From Streptomyces luteolus (GTDB lineage Bacteria > Actinomycetota > Actinomycetes > Streptomycetales > Streptomycetaceae): a stretch of DNA of 64,000 nucleotides. The position numbers and the translations under genes were made by a program. The notes below the pieces were generated by a model. That model saw only the letters and a list, made by a program, of their open reading frames with translations, was not told the DNA's origin and ran no database searches. The stretch spans positions 1 to 64,000 of the forward strand of contig NZ_JASCIS010000019.1 in assembly GCF_029968015.1 (NCBI RefSeq), written 5' to 3'. This document shows, one piece after another, positions 7,857 through 16,819 of the stretch; the first letter of the stretch is position 1, and each line of letters begins with the position of its first letter.

Positions 7857-10081
7857 TTGGCGGCGTCGTCCTTCTTGTCGTCGGCCTTCTCTTCGCCCTC
7901 TTCGCCCTCGATGACGGGGATCAGGGAGAGCTTGCCGCGGGAGTCGATCTCGGCGATCTCGACCTGGACCTTCTGGCCCACACCGAGGACGTCCTCGACG
8001 TTCTCCACGCGCTTGCCGCCGGCGAGCTTGCGGATCTGCGAGATGTGCAGCAGACCGTCCTTGCCCGGCAGCAGGGAGACGAACGCACCGAAGGTCGTCG
8101 TCTTCACGACGGTGCCCAGGTAGCGCTCGCCGACCTCCGGCATGGTCGGGTTGGCGATGCCGTTGATCGTGGCTCGGGCGGCCTCGGCGGCCGGGCCGTC
8201 GGCGGCACCGATGTAGATGGTGCCGTCGTCCTCGATCGTGATGTCGGCGCCGGTGTCCTCCTGGATCTGGTTGATCATCTTGCCCTTGGGGCCGATGACC
8301 TCACCGATCTTGTCCACCGGGATCTTGACGGTGATGATCCGCGGCGCGTTCGGGGACATCTCGTCCGGAACGTCGATCGCCTCGGTCATCACGTCGAGGA
8401 TGTGCAGACGGGCGTCGCGGGCCTGCTTGAGGGCCGCGGCCAGGACGGAGGCCGGGATGCCGTCCAGCTTGGTGTCGAGCTGGAGGGCGGTCACGAACTC
8501 CTTCGTACCGGCGACCTTGAAGTCCATGTCGCCGAAGGCGTCCTCCGCACCGAGGATGTCGGTGAGGGTGACGTAGTGCGTCTCGCCGTCGACCTCCTGG
8601 GAGATCAGGCCCATGGCGATACCGGCGACGGCGGCCTTCAGCGGCACACCGGCGTTGAGCAGCGACATGGTGGAGGCGCAGACCGAGCCCATGGACGTCG
8701 AGCCGTTGGAGCCGAGGGCCTCGGACACCTGACGGATCGCGTACGGGAACTCCTCGCGCGTCGGAAGCACCGGCACGAGGGCGCGCTCGGCGAGGGCGCC
8801 GTGGCCGATCTCGCGGCGCTTCGGGGAGCCGACGCGGCCGGTCTCACCGGTGGAGTACGGCGGGAAGTTGTAGTTGTGCATGTAGCGCTTGCGGGTCACC
8901 GGGGAGAGGGTGTCCAGCTGCTGCTCCATGCGCAGCATGTTCAGCGTGGTGACGCCCAGGATCTGGGTCTCGCCGCGCTCGAACAGGGCCGAGCCGTGCA
9001 CGCGCGGGATGGCCTCGACCTCGGCGGCCAGGGTGCGGATGTCGGTGACACCGCGGCCGTCGATGCGGACCTTCTCCTTGATGACGCGCTCACGGACCAG
9101 GGACTTGGTCAGCGAGCGGTACGCGGCGGAGATCTCCTTCTCGCGGCCCTCGAAGTCCGGCAGGAGCTTCTCGCCGGCCAGCGCCTTGACGCGGTCCAGC
9201 TCGGTCTCGCGCTCCTGCTTGCCGGCGATGGTGAGCGCCTGGGCGAGCTCGGGCTTGACGGCGGCGGTGAGCGCCTCCAGGACGTCGTCCTCGTAGTCGA
9301 GGAAGATCGGGAACTCGCCGGTCGGCTTGGCGGCCTTGGCGGCCAGCTCCGACTGGGCCTTGCAGAGCACCTTGATGAAGGGCTTCGCGGCCTCGAGACC
9401 GGCGGCGACGATCTCCTCGGTCGGCGCCGCGGCGCCGCCCTTGACGAGCTCGATGGTCTTCTCGGTGGCCTCGGCCTCGACCATCATGATCGCGACGTCG
9501 CCGTCCTCCAGGACGCGACCGGCGACAACCATGTCGAAGACGGCGTCCTCGAGCTCGGTGTGCGTCGGGAACGCGACCCACTGGCCCTTGATGAGCGCCA
9601 CGCGCGTGCCGCCGATCGGGCCCGAGAAGGGCAGGCCGGCCAGCTGCGTGGAGCAGGAGGCGGCGTTGATGGCGACCACGTCGTAGAGGTGGTCGGGGTT
9701 GAGCGCCATGATCGTCTCGACGACCTGGATCTCGTTGCGCAGGCCCTTCTTGAAGGACGGGCGCAGCGGGCGGTCGATCAGGCGGCAGGTCAGGATCGCG
9801 TCCTCGGAGGGGCGGCCCTCACGGCGGAAGAACGAACCGGGGATCTTGCCGGCGGCGTACTGCCGCTCCTCGACGTCCACCGTGAGCGGGAAGAAGTCGA
9901 GCTGGTCCTTGGGCTTCTTGGACGCGGTGGTGGCCGAAAGGACCATCGTGTCGTCGTCCAGGTAGGCGACGGCGGAGCCGGCGGCCTGACGGGCCAGGCG
10001 GCCCGTCTCGAAGCGGATGGTGCGGGTGCCGAACGTGCCGTTGTCGATGACGGCCTCGGCGTAGTGGGTCTCGTTCTCCAC
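7853..10081 (-). CDS. pnp: Polynucleotide phosphorylase
   Basis: PNPase degrades RNA 3'-to-5' by phosphorolysis and in Streptomyces also adds 3' tails. Domains in order are a first RNase PH domain (about 10–150), an all-alpha linker, a second RNase PH domain (about 330–560), a KH domain with the VIGPKGKMI loop, an S1 domain (GERYLGTVVKTTTFGAFVSL) and an acidic tail. The reading frame is open further upstream, but GTG at 10081 with GGAGAGA upstream gives 742 residues beginning (V)ENETHYAEA. The upstream extension is not protein-like. It follows rpsO, as in most bacteria, separated by a hairpin-bearing spacer, and ends in a GTGA overlap with the peptidase gene. Confidence 0.96.
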   Translation of the reverse strand: MENETHYAEAVIDNGTFGTRTIRFETGRLARQAAGSAVAYLDDDTMVLSATTASKKPKDQLDFFPLTVDVEERQYAAGKIPGSFFRREGRPSEDAILTCRLIDRPLRPSFKKGLRNEIQVVETIMALNPDHLYDVVAINAASCSTQLAGLPFSGPIGGTRVALIKGQWVAFPTHTELEDAVFDMVVAGRVLEDGDVAIMMVEAEATEKTIELVKGGAAAPTEEIVAAGLEAAKPFIKVLCKAQSELAAKAAKPTGEFPIFLDYEDDVLEALTAAVKPELAQALTIAGKQERETELDRVKALAGEKLLPDFEGREKEISAAYRSLTKSLVRERVIKEKVRIDGRGVTDIRTLAAEVEAIPRVHGSALFERGETQILGVTTLNMLRMEQQLDTLSPVTRKRYMHNYNFPPYSTGETGRVGSPKRREIGHGALAERALVPVLPTREEFPYAIRQVSEALGSNGSTSMGSVCASTMSLLNAGVPLKAAVAGIAMGLISQEVDGETHYVTLTDILGAEDAFGDMDFKVAGTKEFVTALQLDTKLDGIPASVLAAALKQARDARLHILDVMTEAIDVPDEMSPNAPRIITVKIPVDKIGEVIGPKGKMINQIQEDTGADITIEDDGTIYIGAADGPAAEAARATINGIANPTMPEVGERYLGTVVKTTTFGAFVSLLPGKDGLLHISQIRKLAGGKRVENVEDVLGVGQKVQVEIAEIDSRGKLSLIPVIEGEEGEEKADDKKDDAAK

Positions 10082-10471
10082 TAGCGATCTCTCCGTTTGC
10101 TTGTCGTTCCGGTGTCGGCGTGACGCCGGAACTGTTCGTCTTTTGTCCGCGTCGCCCGTGTGGCGAGGGGACGGGGGGCGGAGAAGCGCCTTGAGTGCGG
10201 GCCGGTCTTCGATCGAAGCACCCGGGGATGGCACTTCGTTTTCCCGGGGGCCACTACCGAGGACCGGCGTCGGCGGAGGTCGCCTCTCCTCGTGCGTATC
10301 GTCTTGTTCTGCGTTGTCCGGTACGGCTGTGCCGCGCGGGACGGTCCGTCACGGGTGACGTACGTCTCGTACGACGTTCCGTGACCAGACTACAAAGCCG
10401 TCGTGCTCTGTGCGCACGTACAGCAAAGGGAGCGGCCCCCTAGGCGTGGGAACCGCTCCCTTCACGGCGTC
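10082..10471 (-). other. rpsO–pnp spacer (390 bases)
   Basis: No gene is visible here. The spacer holds the rpsO-proximal hairpin (10426–10462) and, next to pnp, the pnp ribosome-binding site. In S. coelicolor this spacer is known to contain a pnp promoter and an RNase III-cut stem-loop; the hairpin is seen here, while the promoter is inferred. Confidence 0.6.
10426..10462 (-). terminator. rpsO downstream stem-loop (attenuator/RNase III target)
   Basis: A perfect 10-bp stem, AAGGGAGCGG at 10426–10435 with CCGCTCCCTT at 10453–10462, lies ten bases after the rpsO stop. The corresponding structure in S. coelicolor is a read-through terminator and RNase III processing site that controls pnp. The role here is inferred from position. 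Confidence 0.75.
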
Positions 10472-10759
10472 TTACTTGGCGCCCGCCGCACCGCGGCGGA
10501 TGCCGAGGCGCTCGACGAGGGCGCGGAAGCGCGTGATGTCCTTCTTGGCCAGGTACTGAAGCAGGCGGCGACGCTGGCCGACCAGGATCAGCAGGCCACG
10601 ACGGGAGTGGTGGTCGTGCTTGTGGGTCTTCAGGTGCTCGGTCAGGTCCGAGATACGGCGCGAGAGCAGGGCGACCTGGACCTCGGGGGAGCCGGTGTCA
10701 CCCTCCTTGGTGGCGAACTCGGCCATGATCTGCTTCTTCGTGGCGGTGTCGAGGGACAC
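10472..10759 (-). CDS. rpsO: 30S ribosomal protein S15
   Basis: This 95-residue protein matches ribosomal protein S15, which binds 16S rRNA and helps assemble the 30S platform. The conserved segments GDTGSPEVQVALLS, LTEHLKTHKHDHHSRRGLL and VGQRRRLLQYL are all present. The start is GTG at 10759 with GAGGAGT upstream. It is the first gene of the rpsO–pnp–M16–dapB run and is separated from eccD by a terminator. Confidence 0.97.
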   Translation of the reverse strand: MSLDTATKKQIMAEFATKEGDTGSPEVQVALLSRRISDLTEHLKTHKHDHHSRRGLLILVGQRRRLLQYLAKKDITRFRALVERLGIRRGAAGAK

Positions 10760-10950
10760 GCGAACTCCTCATATGTCTGGTTGCTGCCACCGAGTGCCCC
10801 TGGTCTACATCTCAGGGGAGCTTCCGTGACTCGGGAGGCGGGGATCCGCCGGTCGCTGTCTCCAGTGCTTCTGAGGGCTCCGGGGACGCGTACACAAACG
10901 GCCGCACACAGAGTACCAGTCAGCTGTCGGGGGCTTTACCACGGCGTACG

Positions 10951-10984
10951 CGAGAGGGGCCCGGGAAGACCCGGGCCCCTCTCG
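10951..10984 (-). terminator. Strong hairpin terminator after eccD
   Basis: A perfect 15-bp GC stem (CGAGAGGGGCCCGGG at 10951–10965 and its complement at 10970–10984) closes a four-base loop, 20 bases beyond the eccD stop codon. It probably isolates the T7SS gene from rpsO. Confidence 0.85.
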
Positions 10985-11004
10985 TCCTTCGTACCGGCAG
11001 GGCG

Positions 11005-12462
11005 CTACACCCCTCCGCGCACCTTGGCGTACACGTCGAGCACGGCCAGGCAGAGCGGGATGAGGGAGAGCAGGACCAGCGAGTCCGCGAGGTCGAGCAT
11101 CCGGCCCCAGAACGGGGAGAGGCCCTTCTGCGGGACGATCAGGGCGATCGCGATCAGGAGCAGCGCACCGGCCACGACGCAGGCGCCGAGCCACAGGGTG
11201 CGGAGGTCGACCGGACCCGAGTCGCCCGCGGCGAGGTCCTTCAGCATCTCCAACGGCGGCGAGATCGCGAGGCCGAGGATCAGCAGCGCGATGGTGACGA
11301 CGCCGGAGACCATCAGGCAGGTGACCTGCGCGGTGTAGCGGAAGAGGCGGGCGCGGAGCATCGCGGCGAGGCCGACGACCAGGGCGACGAGCTGGGCCCA
11401 GCCGCTGTCGCTGAAGCCGAGGACGGCACCGGCGGAGCCGACGATCACGATGGCGCAGCCGCCGACCATGCCCAGCAGGAGCTCGTGGCCGCGGCTGGTC
11501 TGGGCGACGATGCGCTGGACGTCGACGGCCTCGAGGTTGCCCTCCTGGCCCTCGCGGCGGGCGCGGGCCAGGTCCTCCGGCGAGCGGAAGCCGATCGGCA
11601 GCTTGGCGAACCGGGCGGACCAGCCGGGCAGGAAGCCGATCACGGCGACGGCGACGACGGCGGTTCCGGCGGCGATCTCGCGCGGCTCGGCCTCGGTGAG
11701 GATGCCGACGAACGCGGCGAGCGTGCCGATGGCGGCGGCGAGCGCCGCGGCGACGAACGGTGCGTCACCCTGCGGCAGCAGCATGATCAGCACGACGGAG
11801 AAGATCAGTACGACCACGCAGCCGACCAGGAACTGGAGCTTGCCCGGTCCCTCCGTCGCATCCTGCGGAAGGACGCCCGATCCGGCGATCAGCGCGTGCG
11901 GCAGTGACGCGATGCCGAGTGCGACCGCCGCGCCCCGGTCGTCGTACACCCGGCCGCGCACGCCCGCGAGGGCGGTGAGCGCGATCGCGACGACGCCGGC
12001 GACGATGCCCTGCAGTCCGTTCATGTCGTGGCGCAGCGGATCCGCGAACCAGAACACGAAGCCGAGCATCGTCAGGAGCAGTACGCCCGAGACGAGACCG
12101 GCGACGCGCATGAGGTTGTCGTTCCACCCGCGCAGATCCTGCTTGACCGCCGAGGCGACCGCGTCCACCACGTCGTCGTGGACGGCCGGCGGCAGCGAGT
12201 CGGCGAACGGCCGCAGCAGCAGCACCTCGCCGTCGCGGACGCGGTGCTCGAGGAGCGAACGGCTCGCGTCGAGCACGTCGCCGTCGCGGCGCACCAGGTG
12301 GTAGCCGGCGAGGGCGTTGTCGTCGTGGGCCATGCCCGAAAGCCGAACGATCTCCGGATAGATGTCCTGGATCGGCAGATCCTCGGGCAGCGCCACATCG
12401 ATCCGACTGTCCGGCGCTGCGACGGTGACCCGGCAGAAACCTGTCGATGTGCCCGTGCTCAC
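11005..12462 (-). CDS. eccD: Type VII secretion integral membrane protein EccD
   Basis: EccD is the multi-pass membrane core of the actinobacterial T7SS. The protein has an N-terminal ubiquitin-like (YukD) domain of about 90 residues (RVTVAAPDSRIDVALPEDLP…). A cytoplasmic linker and about eleven hydrophobic helices follow to the C-terminus. GTG at 12462 follows AGGGGGAA and gives 485 residues starting (V)STGTSTGFCRV; the frame extends 19 codons further without better support. It is divergent from eccC across a 253-base spacer and is separated from the other ecc genes by the 23-kb cargo island. Confidence 0.92.
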   Translation of the reverse strand: MSTGTSTGFCRVTVAAPDSRIDVALPEDLPIQDIYPEIVRLSGMAHDDNALAGYHLVRRDGDVLDASRSLLEHRVRDGEVLLLRPFADSLPPAVHDDVVDAVASAVKQDLRGWNDNLMRVAGLVSGVLLLTMLGFVFWFADPLRHDMNGLQGIVAGVVAIALTALAGVRGRVYDDRGAAVALGIASLPHALIAGSGVLPQDATEGPGKLQFLVGCVVVLIFSVVLIMLLPQGDAPFVAAALAAAIGTLAAFVGILTEAEPREIAAGTAVVAVAVIGFLPGWSARFAKLPIGFRSPEDLARARREGQEGNLEAVDVQRIVAQTSRGHELLLGMVGGCAIVIVGSAGAVLGFSDSGWAQLVALVVGLAAMLRARLFRYTAQVTCLMVSGVVTIALLILGLAISPPLEMLKDLAAGDSGPVDLRTLWLGACVVAGALLLIAIALIVPQKGLSPFWGRMLDLADSLVLLSLIPLCLAVLDVYAKVRGGV

Positions 12463-12631
12463 CTGGTAGTTCCCCCTGTATACAAGGCCCTGACTTACGT
12501 CTTTACGCCGCGCGTACAACGGCGGAGCGCCACCCTACCCCCAGGCCCGGGGGGTGCTGGCGCCACCTCCCTCATTTCTCCTCGCACCCTTGCCGCATCT
12601 CCACCCCTCCTGGATGCCTGAGTGTCGGAGC

Positions 12632-12644
12632 TTGACAGTAGGAT
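12632..12644 (+). promoter_or_regulatory. Possible eccC promoter -10 region
   Basis: In the divergent eccD–eccC spacer, TTGACA at 12632–12637 is followed almost immediately by TAGGAT at 12639–12644. TAGGAT matches a typical Streptomyces -10 element. The TTGACA is too close to be its -35, so only the -10 reading is offered. A transcript start about 80 bases before eccC would follow. Confidence 0.3.
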
Positions 12645-12727
12645 CGGCGCCTACGACGGGAAGCCGTCGCCGCTCAACGGGGGGCGTCGGTGCATGGACG
12701 TATCAATGACGAAGGATGAGTGCATCG

Positions 12728-15700
12728 GTGAGCGTCGTCATCATCAAACGGCAGCCGCGGATTCAGCCGCCTGCCGTCCCGGAGGGGGAGGTCAAGCTCG
12801 AGTCACCGCCCGAAATTCCTCGGGAGGGCGACGACAGTGTGCTGATGAACCTGCTGCCGATGTTCGGCATGTTGGGTTCCGTCGGCTTCTTCTTCATGCC
12901 GAACCTTCCGTCGTACATGCGCGTGGTGGGCGGTCTCATGCTCGCCTCGACGCTGGCGATGGCCATCGCGCAGTTCGCCAAGTCCCGGCAGGGCGGCGGC
13001 GCGGGGATGGCGCAGGACCGGCGTGACTACTTCCGGTATCTCGAGCAGGTCCGCAAGGACGTGCACAAGACCGCCGAACTCCAGCGCCGTACGCAGCTGT
13101 TCCAGCACCCGGACCCGGACCAGCTCTGGGCCGTGGCCGCGGACGGCAAGCGGCTGTGGGAGCGCCGGCCGACGGACAACGACTTCGCGTCGGTCCGTAT
13201 GGGCCTGGGCAGCCAGCAGTTGAACACTCCGCTGGTCGCGCCGGAGACGGCGCCCAAGGAGGAGCTCGAGCCGCTGACGGCAGCGGCGATGAAGGCCTTC
13301 CTCGACGCGCACGGCTCGATCGCCGACCTGCCGGTCGCGGTCTCGCTGCGCGCCTTCTACCACCTGGCGCTCTGCGGCGACACGGACACCGTGTACGCCA
13401 ACGCGCGTGCGGCGATCGCCCAGTTGACCACGCTGCACTCCCCCGAGGACCTGCTCGTCGCCGTGGTGGCGCACCCCTCGGCCGCGGCGGACTGGGACTG
13501 GATCAAGTGGCTGCCGCACGCCCAGCACCCGAAGGTGAAGGACGGCGCGGGCTCGGCCCGGCTGCTCTTCGACGACCTCGGCGAGCTGGAGGAGGCGCTC
13601 GAGGACCAGCTGGGCGACCGCCCGCGCTGGAACCGGGACGCGAACCCGGTGTACGACCAGCCGCACCTGATCGTCATCCTCGACGGCGGCACGGTCCCGC
13701 CCGACTCCGAACTCGCGGGCGCCGAGGGCCTCCAGGGCGTGACCTTCCTGGAGATCGCCCCCGGTGAGCTGGAGGACGAGCTGCGCGGCGGTCTGACGGC
13801 GTACCTGAAGCCGGAGAAGCTGCAGCTGTTCGTCGGCCACGAGTCGGCGTACAACGGCACGCCCGACGCCCTGAGCCTGGAGCAGGCCGAGGCGCTCGCC
13901 CGGCAGCTGGCGGCGTACCGCGTCGGCAGCGCCGAAGAGGGCGAACCGCTCCTCGCCAACCTGGACTTCACCGACCTCATGGGCATCGGCGACGCCGGTT
14001 CGGTGGACGTCTCGCGCACGTGGCGGCCGCGCACGCAGCACGAGCGCCTGCGCGTGCCGATCGGTGTCGGCCAGGCCGGCGAGCCGGTCATGCTCGACCT
14101 CAAGGAGGCCGCGCAGGAAGGCATGGGCCCGCACGGCCTGTGCGTCGGCGCCACCGGTTCCGGTAAGTCCGAGGTGCTGCGCACGCTGGTGCTCGGTCTC
14201 TCGGTGACGCACTCCTCGGAGACGCTGAACTTCATCCTCGCGGACTTCAAGGGCGGTGCGACCTTCGCCGGCATGGCGGACATGCCGCACACCGCGGCCG
14301 TGATCACCAACCTCGCCGACGACCTCACGCTCATCGACCGCATGCGCGACTCGATCACCGGTGAGATGCAGCGCCGCCAGGAGCTGCTGCGTACGGCGGG
14401 CAACTTCGCCAACCTCACGGACTACGAGAAGGCGCGCGCCGCCGGTGCCGCCCTCGAACCGATGCCGTCCCTTGTCATCGTGCTCGACGAGTTCTCCGAA
14501 CTCCTCACCGCGAAGCCGGACTTCATCGACATGTTCATCCAGATCGGCCGTATCGGCCGGTCCCTGGGTGTGCACCTGCTGCTCGCCTCGCAGCGCCTGG
14601 AAGAGGGCAAGCTGCGCGGTCTGGACACGTACCTCTCGTACCGCATCGGTCTGCGGACGTTCTCCGCGGCCGAGTCGCGTACGGCGATCGGCGTGCCGGA
14701 CGCGTACCACCTGCCGTCGATCCCGGGTTCGGGTTATCTGCGGTACGACACCGACACCATGGTGCGTTTCAAGGCGGCCTACGTGTCCGGTCCGTACCAC
14801 GGCGAGGGCCCCTCGCGCGTGCACCGTTCGACGCAGCTGCGGCCCGCGGTGTTCAAGGCCGGGCACGTGGAGCTGCCGCCGCAGCCGGTGATCGAGGAGC
14901 CGGAGCAGGACAACCGCGTCGACGACGCCCTCGCGGACACCGTGCTCGACGTGATCGTCAGCAAGATGGTCGGCCAGGGCCCGCCGGCGCACCAGGTGTG
15001 GCTGCCGCCGCTGGAGGAGGCGCCCTCGCTTGAGCAGCTGCTTCCGGCCCTGGCGATCACGCCGGAACGCGGCCTGACCGCACCGGAGTACACGGCGCTC
15101 GGCCGGCTCAACGTCCCGGTCGGCCTCGTCGACAAGCCCTTCGAGCAGCGCCGCGACGTCCTGTACCGGGACTTCTCCGGCGGTGCAGGTCACGGTCTGT
15201 TCGTGGGTGGTCCGCAGTCCGGAAAGTCGACGCTGCTGCGCTCGATGATCACCTCGTTCGCGCTCACCCACACGCCCAGCGAAGTGCAGTTCTACTGCCT
15301 GGACTTCGGTGGTGGCGGTCTCATCGCGATGGAGGACCTGGTCCACGTCGGCGGTGTCGCGAACCGGCTCGACGCCGAGAAGGTGCGGCGTACGGTCAGC
15401 GAGGTCGAGGGCATCCTCAACGCGCGCGAGGAGTACTTCCGCGCGAACAACGTCGACTCCATCCAGACCTACCGGCAGCGCCGGGCCTCGGGCCAGCTGC
15501 CCGACCAGCCCTGGGGTGACGTCTTCCTGGTCATCGACGGCTGGGGGACCTTCAAGACGGACTACGAAGCCCTTGAGGCGTCCATCACCGACATGGCGAT
15601 GCGCGGTCTCGGCTTCGGTGTCCACGTGATCATCACGGCGAGCCGGTACACCGAGGTGCGGCCCGCGCTCAAGGACATGCTGCAGAACCGCATCGAGCTG

Positions 15701-16672
15701 CGCCTCGGTGACCCCACCGAGTCGGAGATCGACCGCAAGGTCGCGCAGAACGTCCCGGCGGCCGTGCCCGGCCGCGGCCTGAGCACGGACAAGCTGCACT
15801 TCATGACGGCGCTGCCGCGCGTGGACGGTTCCTCGGAGACGGAGGACCTCGCGGAGGCCACCTCCGTGGTGATCAACGCGATCAACGAGAACTGGCAGGG
15901 CGCCCCGGCCCCCGCGGTGCGGCTGCTCCCGCGCGAACTGGACGCGGACCGGCTGCCCAAGGGCTTCGAGCACCCGGAGCGCGGTATCGCCTTCGGTATC
16001 GACGAGTCGCAGCTCGCCCCGGTCTTCGTGGACTTCGAGAGCGACCCGCACTTCGTCATCTTCGGCGAGAGCGAGTCCGGCAAGTCCGCGCTCATCCGGC
16101 TGCTCATCAAGCAGATCTGCGAGCGGTACCAGCCCGACAAGGCGAAGATCGTCATCGGTGACTACCGCCGTGCGCACCTGGAGGGCGTCCCCGAGTCGCA
16201 CCTCTCGCGCTACTGCGCCTCGGCGCCGGCCCTCACGGAGACCCTGGAGGGTCTGGCGGGCTCGCTCAGCCGCCGTATGCCGGGTCCGGATGTCACGCCC
16301 GAGCAGCTGCGCAACCGCAGTTGGTACAGCAGCCCGGACGCGTTCGTCATCATCGACGACTACGACCTGGTGGCCACGGGCATGAACCCGCTCCAGCCGC
16401 TCCTTGAGTACCTGCCGTTCGCGCGGGACGTGGGTCTGCGCGTGATCATCGCGCGCCAGTCCGGCGGTGCCAGCCGCTCCCTGTACGAGCCGGTGATGCA
16501 GCGCATCCGTGAGCTCGGCGCGCAGGGTGTGGTCCTGTCCGGTGACCGTGTCGAGGGCCAGCTCCTCGGCAACATCACGCCGACCCAGCTCCCGCCCGGC
16601 CGTGGCTTCTTCCACACGCGCCGCCGTGGTGGGCAGATGGTCCAGACGGGCTGGCTGCCGTCCCGGTTCTGA
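12728..16672 (+). CDS. eccC: Type VII secretion ATPase EccC (three FtsK/SpoIIIE domains)
   Basis: EccC is the motor and substrate-recognition ATPase of the T7SS. The N-terminus (VSVVIIKRQPRIQPP) precedes two membrane helices (about residues 40–85). Three P-loop ATPase domains follow, with Walker A motifs GATGSGKSE near 14145, GGPQSGKST near 15206 and GESESGKSA near 16063. Domain 1 has a clear Walker B (LVIVLDEFSEL). All three Walker A motifs keep their lysine. I prefer the GTG at 12728 because AAGGA lies 11 bases upstream; an in-frame ATG at 12716 would sit directly on that site. EccCa and EccCb are fused in one chain of about 1,314 residues. The gene ends at a strong terminator. Confidence 0.95.
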   Translation: MSVVIIKRQPRIQPPAVPEGEVKLESPPEIPREGDDSVLMNLLPMFGMLGSVGFFFMPNLPSYMRVVGGLMLASTLAMAIAQFAKSRQGGGAGMAQDRRDYFRYLEQVRKDVHKTAELQRRTQLFQHPDPDQLWAVAADGKRLWERRPTDNDFASVRMGLGSQQLNTPLVAPETAPKEELEPLTAAAMKAFLDAHGSIADLPVAVSLRAFYHLALCGDTDTVYANARAAIAQLTTLHSPEDLLVAVVAHPSAAADWDWIKWLPHAQHPKVKDGAGSARLLFDDLGELEEALEDQLGDRPRWNRDANPVYDQPHLIVILDGGTVPPDSELAGAEGLQGVTFLEIAPGELEDELRGGLTAYLKPEKLQLFVGHESAYNGTPDALSLEQAEALARQLAAYRVGSAEEGEPLLANLDFTDLMGIGDAGSVDVSRTWRPRTQHERLRVPIGVGQAGEPVMLDLKEAAQEGMGPHGLCVGATGSGKSEVLRTLVLGLSVTHSSETLNFILADFKGGATFAGMADMPHTAAVITNLADDLTLIDRMRDSITGEMQRRQELLRTAGNFANLTDYEKARAAGAALEPMPSLVIVLDEFSELLTAKPDFIDMFIQIGRIGRSLGVHLLLASQRLEEGKLRGLDTYLSYRIGLRTFSAAESRTAIGVPDAYHLPSIPGSGYLRYDTDTMVRFKAAYVSGPYHGEGPSRVHRSTQLRPAVFKAGHVELPPQPVIEEPEQDNRVDDALADTVLDVIVSKMVGQGPPAHQVWLPPLEEAPSLEQLLPALAITPERGLTAPEYTALGRLNVPVGLVDKPFEQRRDVLYRDFSGGAGHGLFVGGPQSGKSTLLRSMITSFALTHTPSEVQFYCLDFGGGGLIAMEDLVHVGGVANRLDAEKVRRTVSEVEGILNAREEYFRANNVDSIQTYRQRRASGQLPDQPWGDVFLVIDGWGTFKTDYEALEASITDMAMRGLGFGVHVIITASRYTEVRPALKDMLQNRIELRLGDPTESEIDRKVAQNVPAAVPGRGLSTDKLHFMTALPRVDGSSETEDLAEATSVVINAINENWQGAPAPAVRLLPRELDADRLPKGFEHPERGIAFGIDESQLAPVFVDFESDPHFVIFGESESGKSALIRLLIKQICERYQPDKAKIVIGDYRRAHLEGVPESHLSRYCASAPALTETLEGLAGSLSRRMPGPDVTPEQLRNRSWYSSPDAFVIIDDYDLVATGMNPLQPLLEYLPFARDVGLRVIIARQSGGASRSLYEPVMQRIRELGAQGVVLSGDRVEGQLLGNITPTQLPPGRGFFHTRRRGGQMVQTGWLPSRF

Positions 16673-16700
16673 GGTTCGGTTCTGAGGTTTGTTCGTACGA

Positions 16701-16743
16701 CGCCGAAGGGGCGGCACCCGTTGTGGGTGCCGCCCCTTCGGCG
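16701..16743. terminator. Bidirectional terminator after eccC
   Basis: A perfect 19-bp inverted repeat (CGCCGAAGGGGCGGCACCC at 16701–16719, complement at 16725–16743) with a five-base loop lies between the convergent eccC and the YrhB/SUKH-like gene. It can end transcripts from both sides and marks the left edge of the cargo island. Confidence 0.9.
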
Positions 16744-16764
16744 ATCCGGCTCGTACGGCTCGGT

Positions 16765-16819
16765 CTCAGAACAGGCCGTGCCACATCTGACGGCTCAGAA
16801 CAGGCCGTGCCACATCTGA
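16765..16819 (-). repeat. Tandem duplication of the YrhB/SUKH gene's last codons
   Basis: A 26-base sequence encoding the C-terminal QMWHGLF plus stop occurs at 16794–16819 (the real gene end) and again at 16765–16790 just beyond the stop codon, with a 29-base period. The second copy is not translated unless the first stop is read through or lost. Confidence 0.85.

Noticed and set aside
12803..16717. Long open frame of about 1,300 codons on the minus strand opposite eccC
   Set aside because: Composition is Arg/Asp/Val-rich without domains and it lies fully antisense to a clear ATPase gene. High third-position GC creates such shadow frames in Streptomyces.
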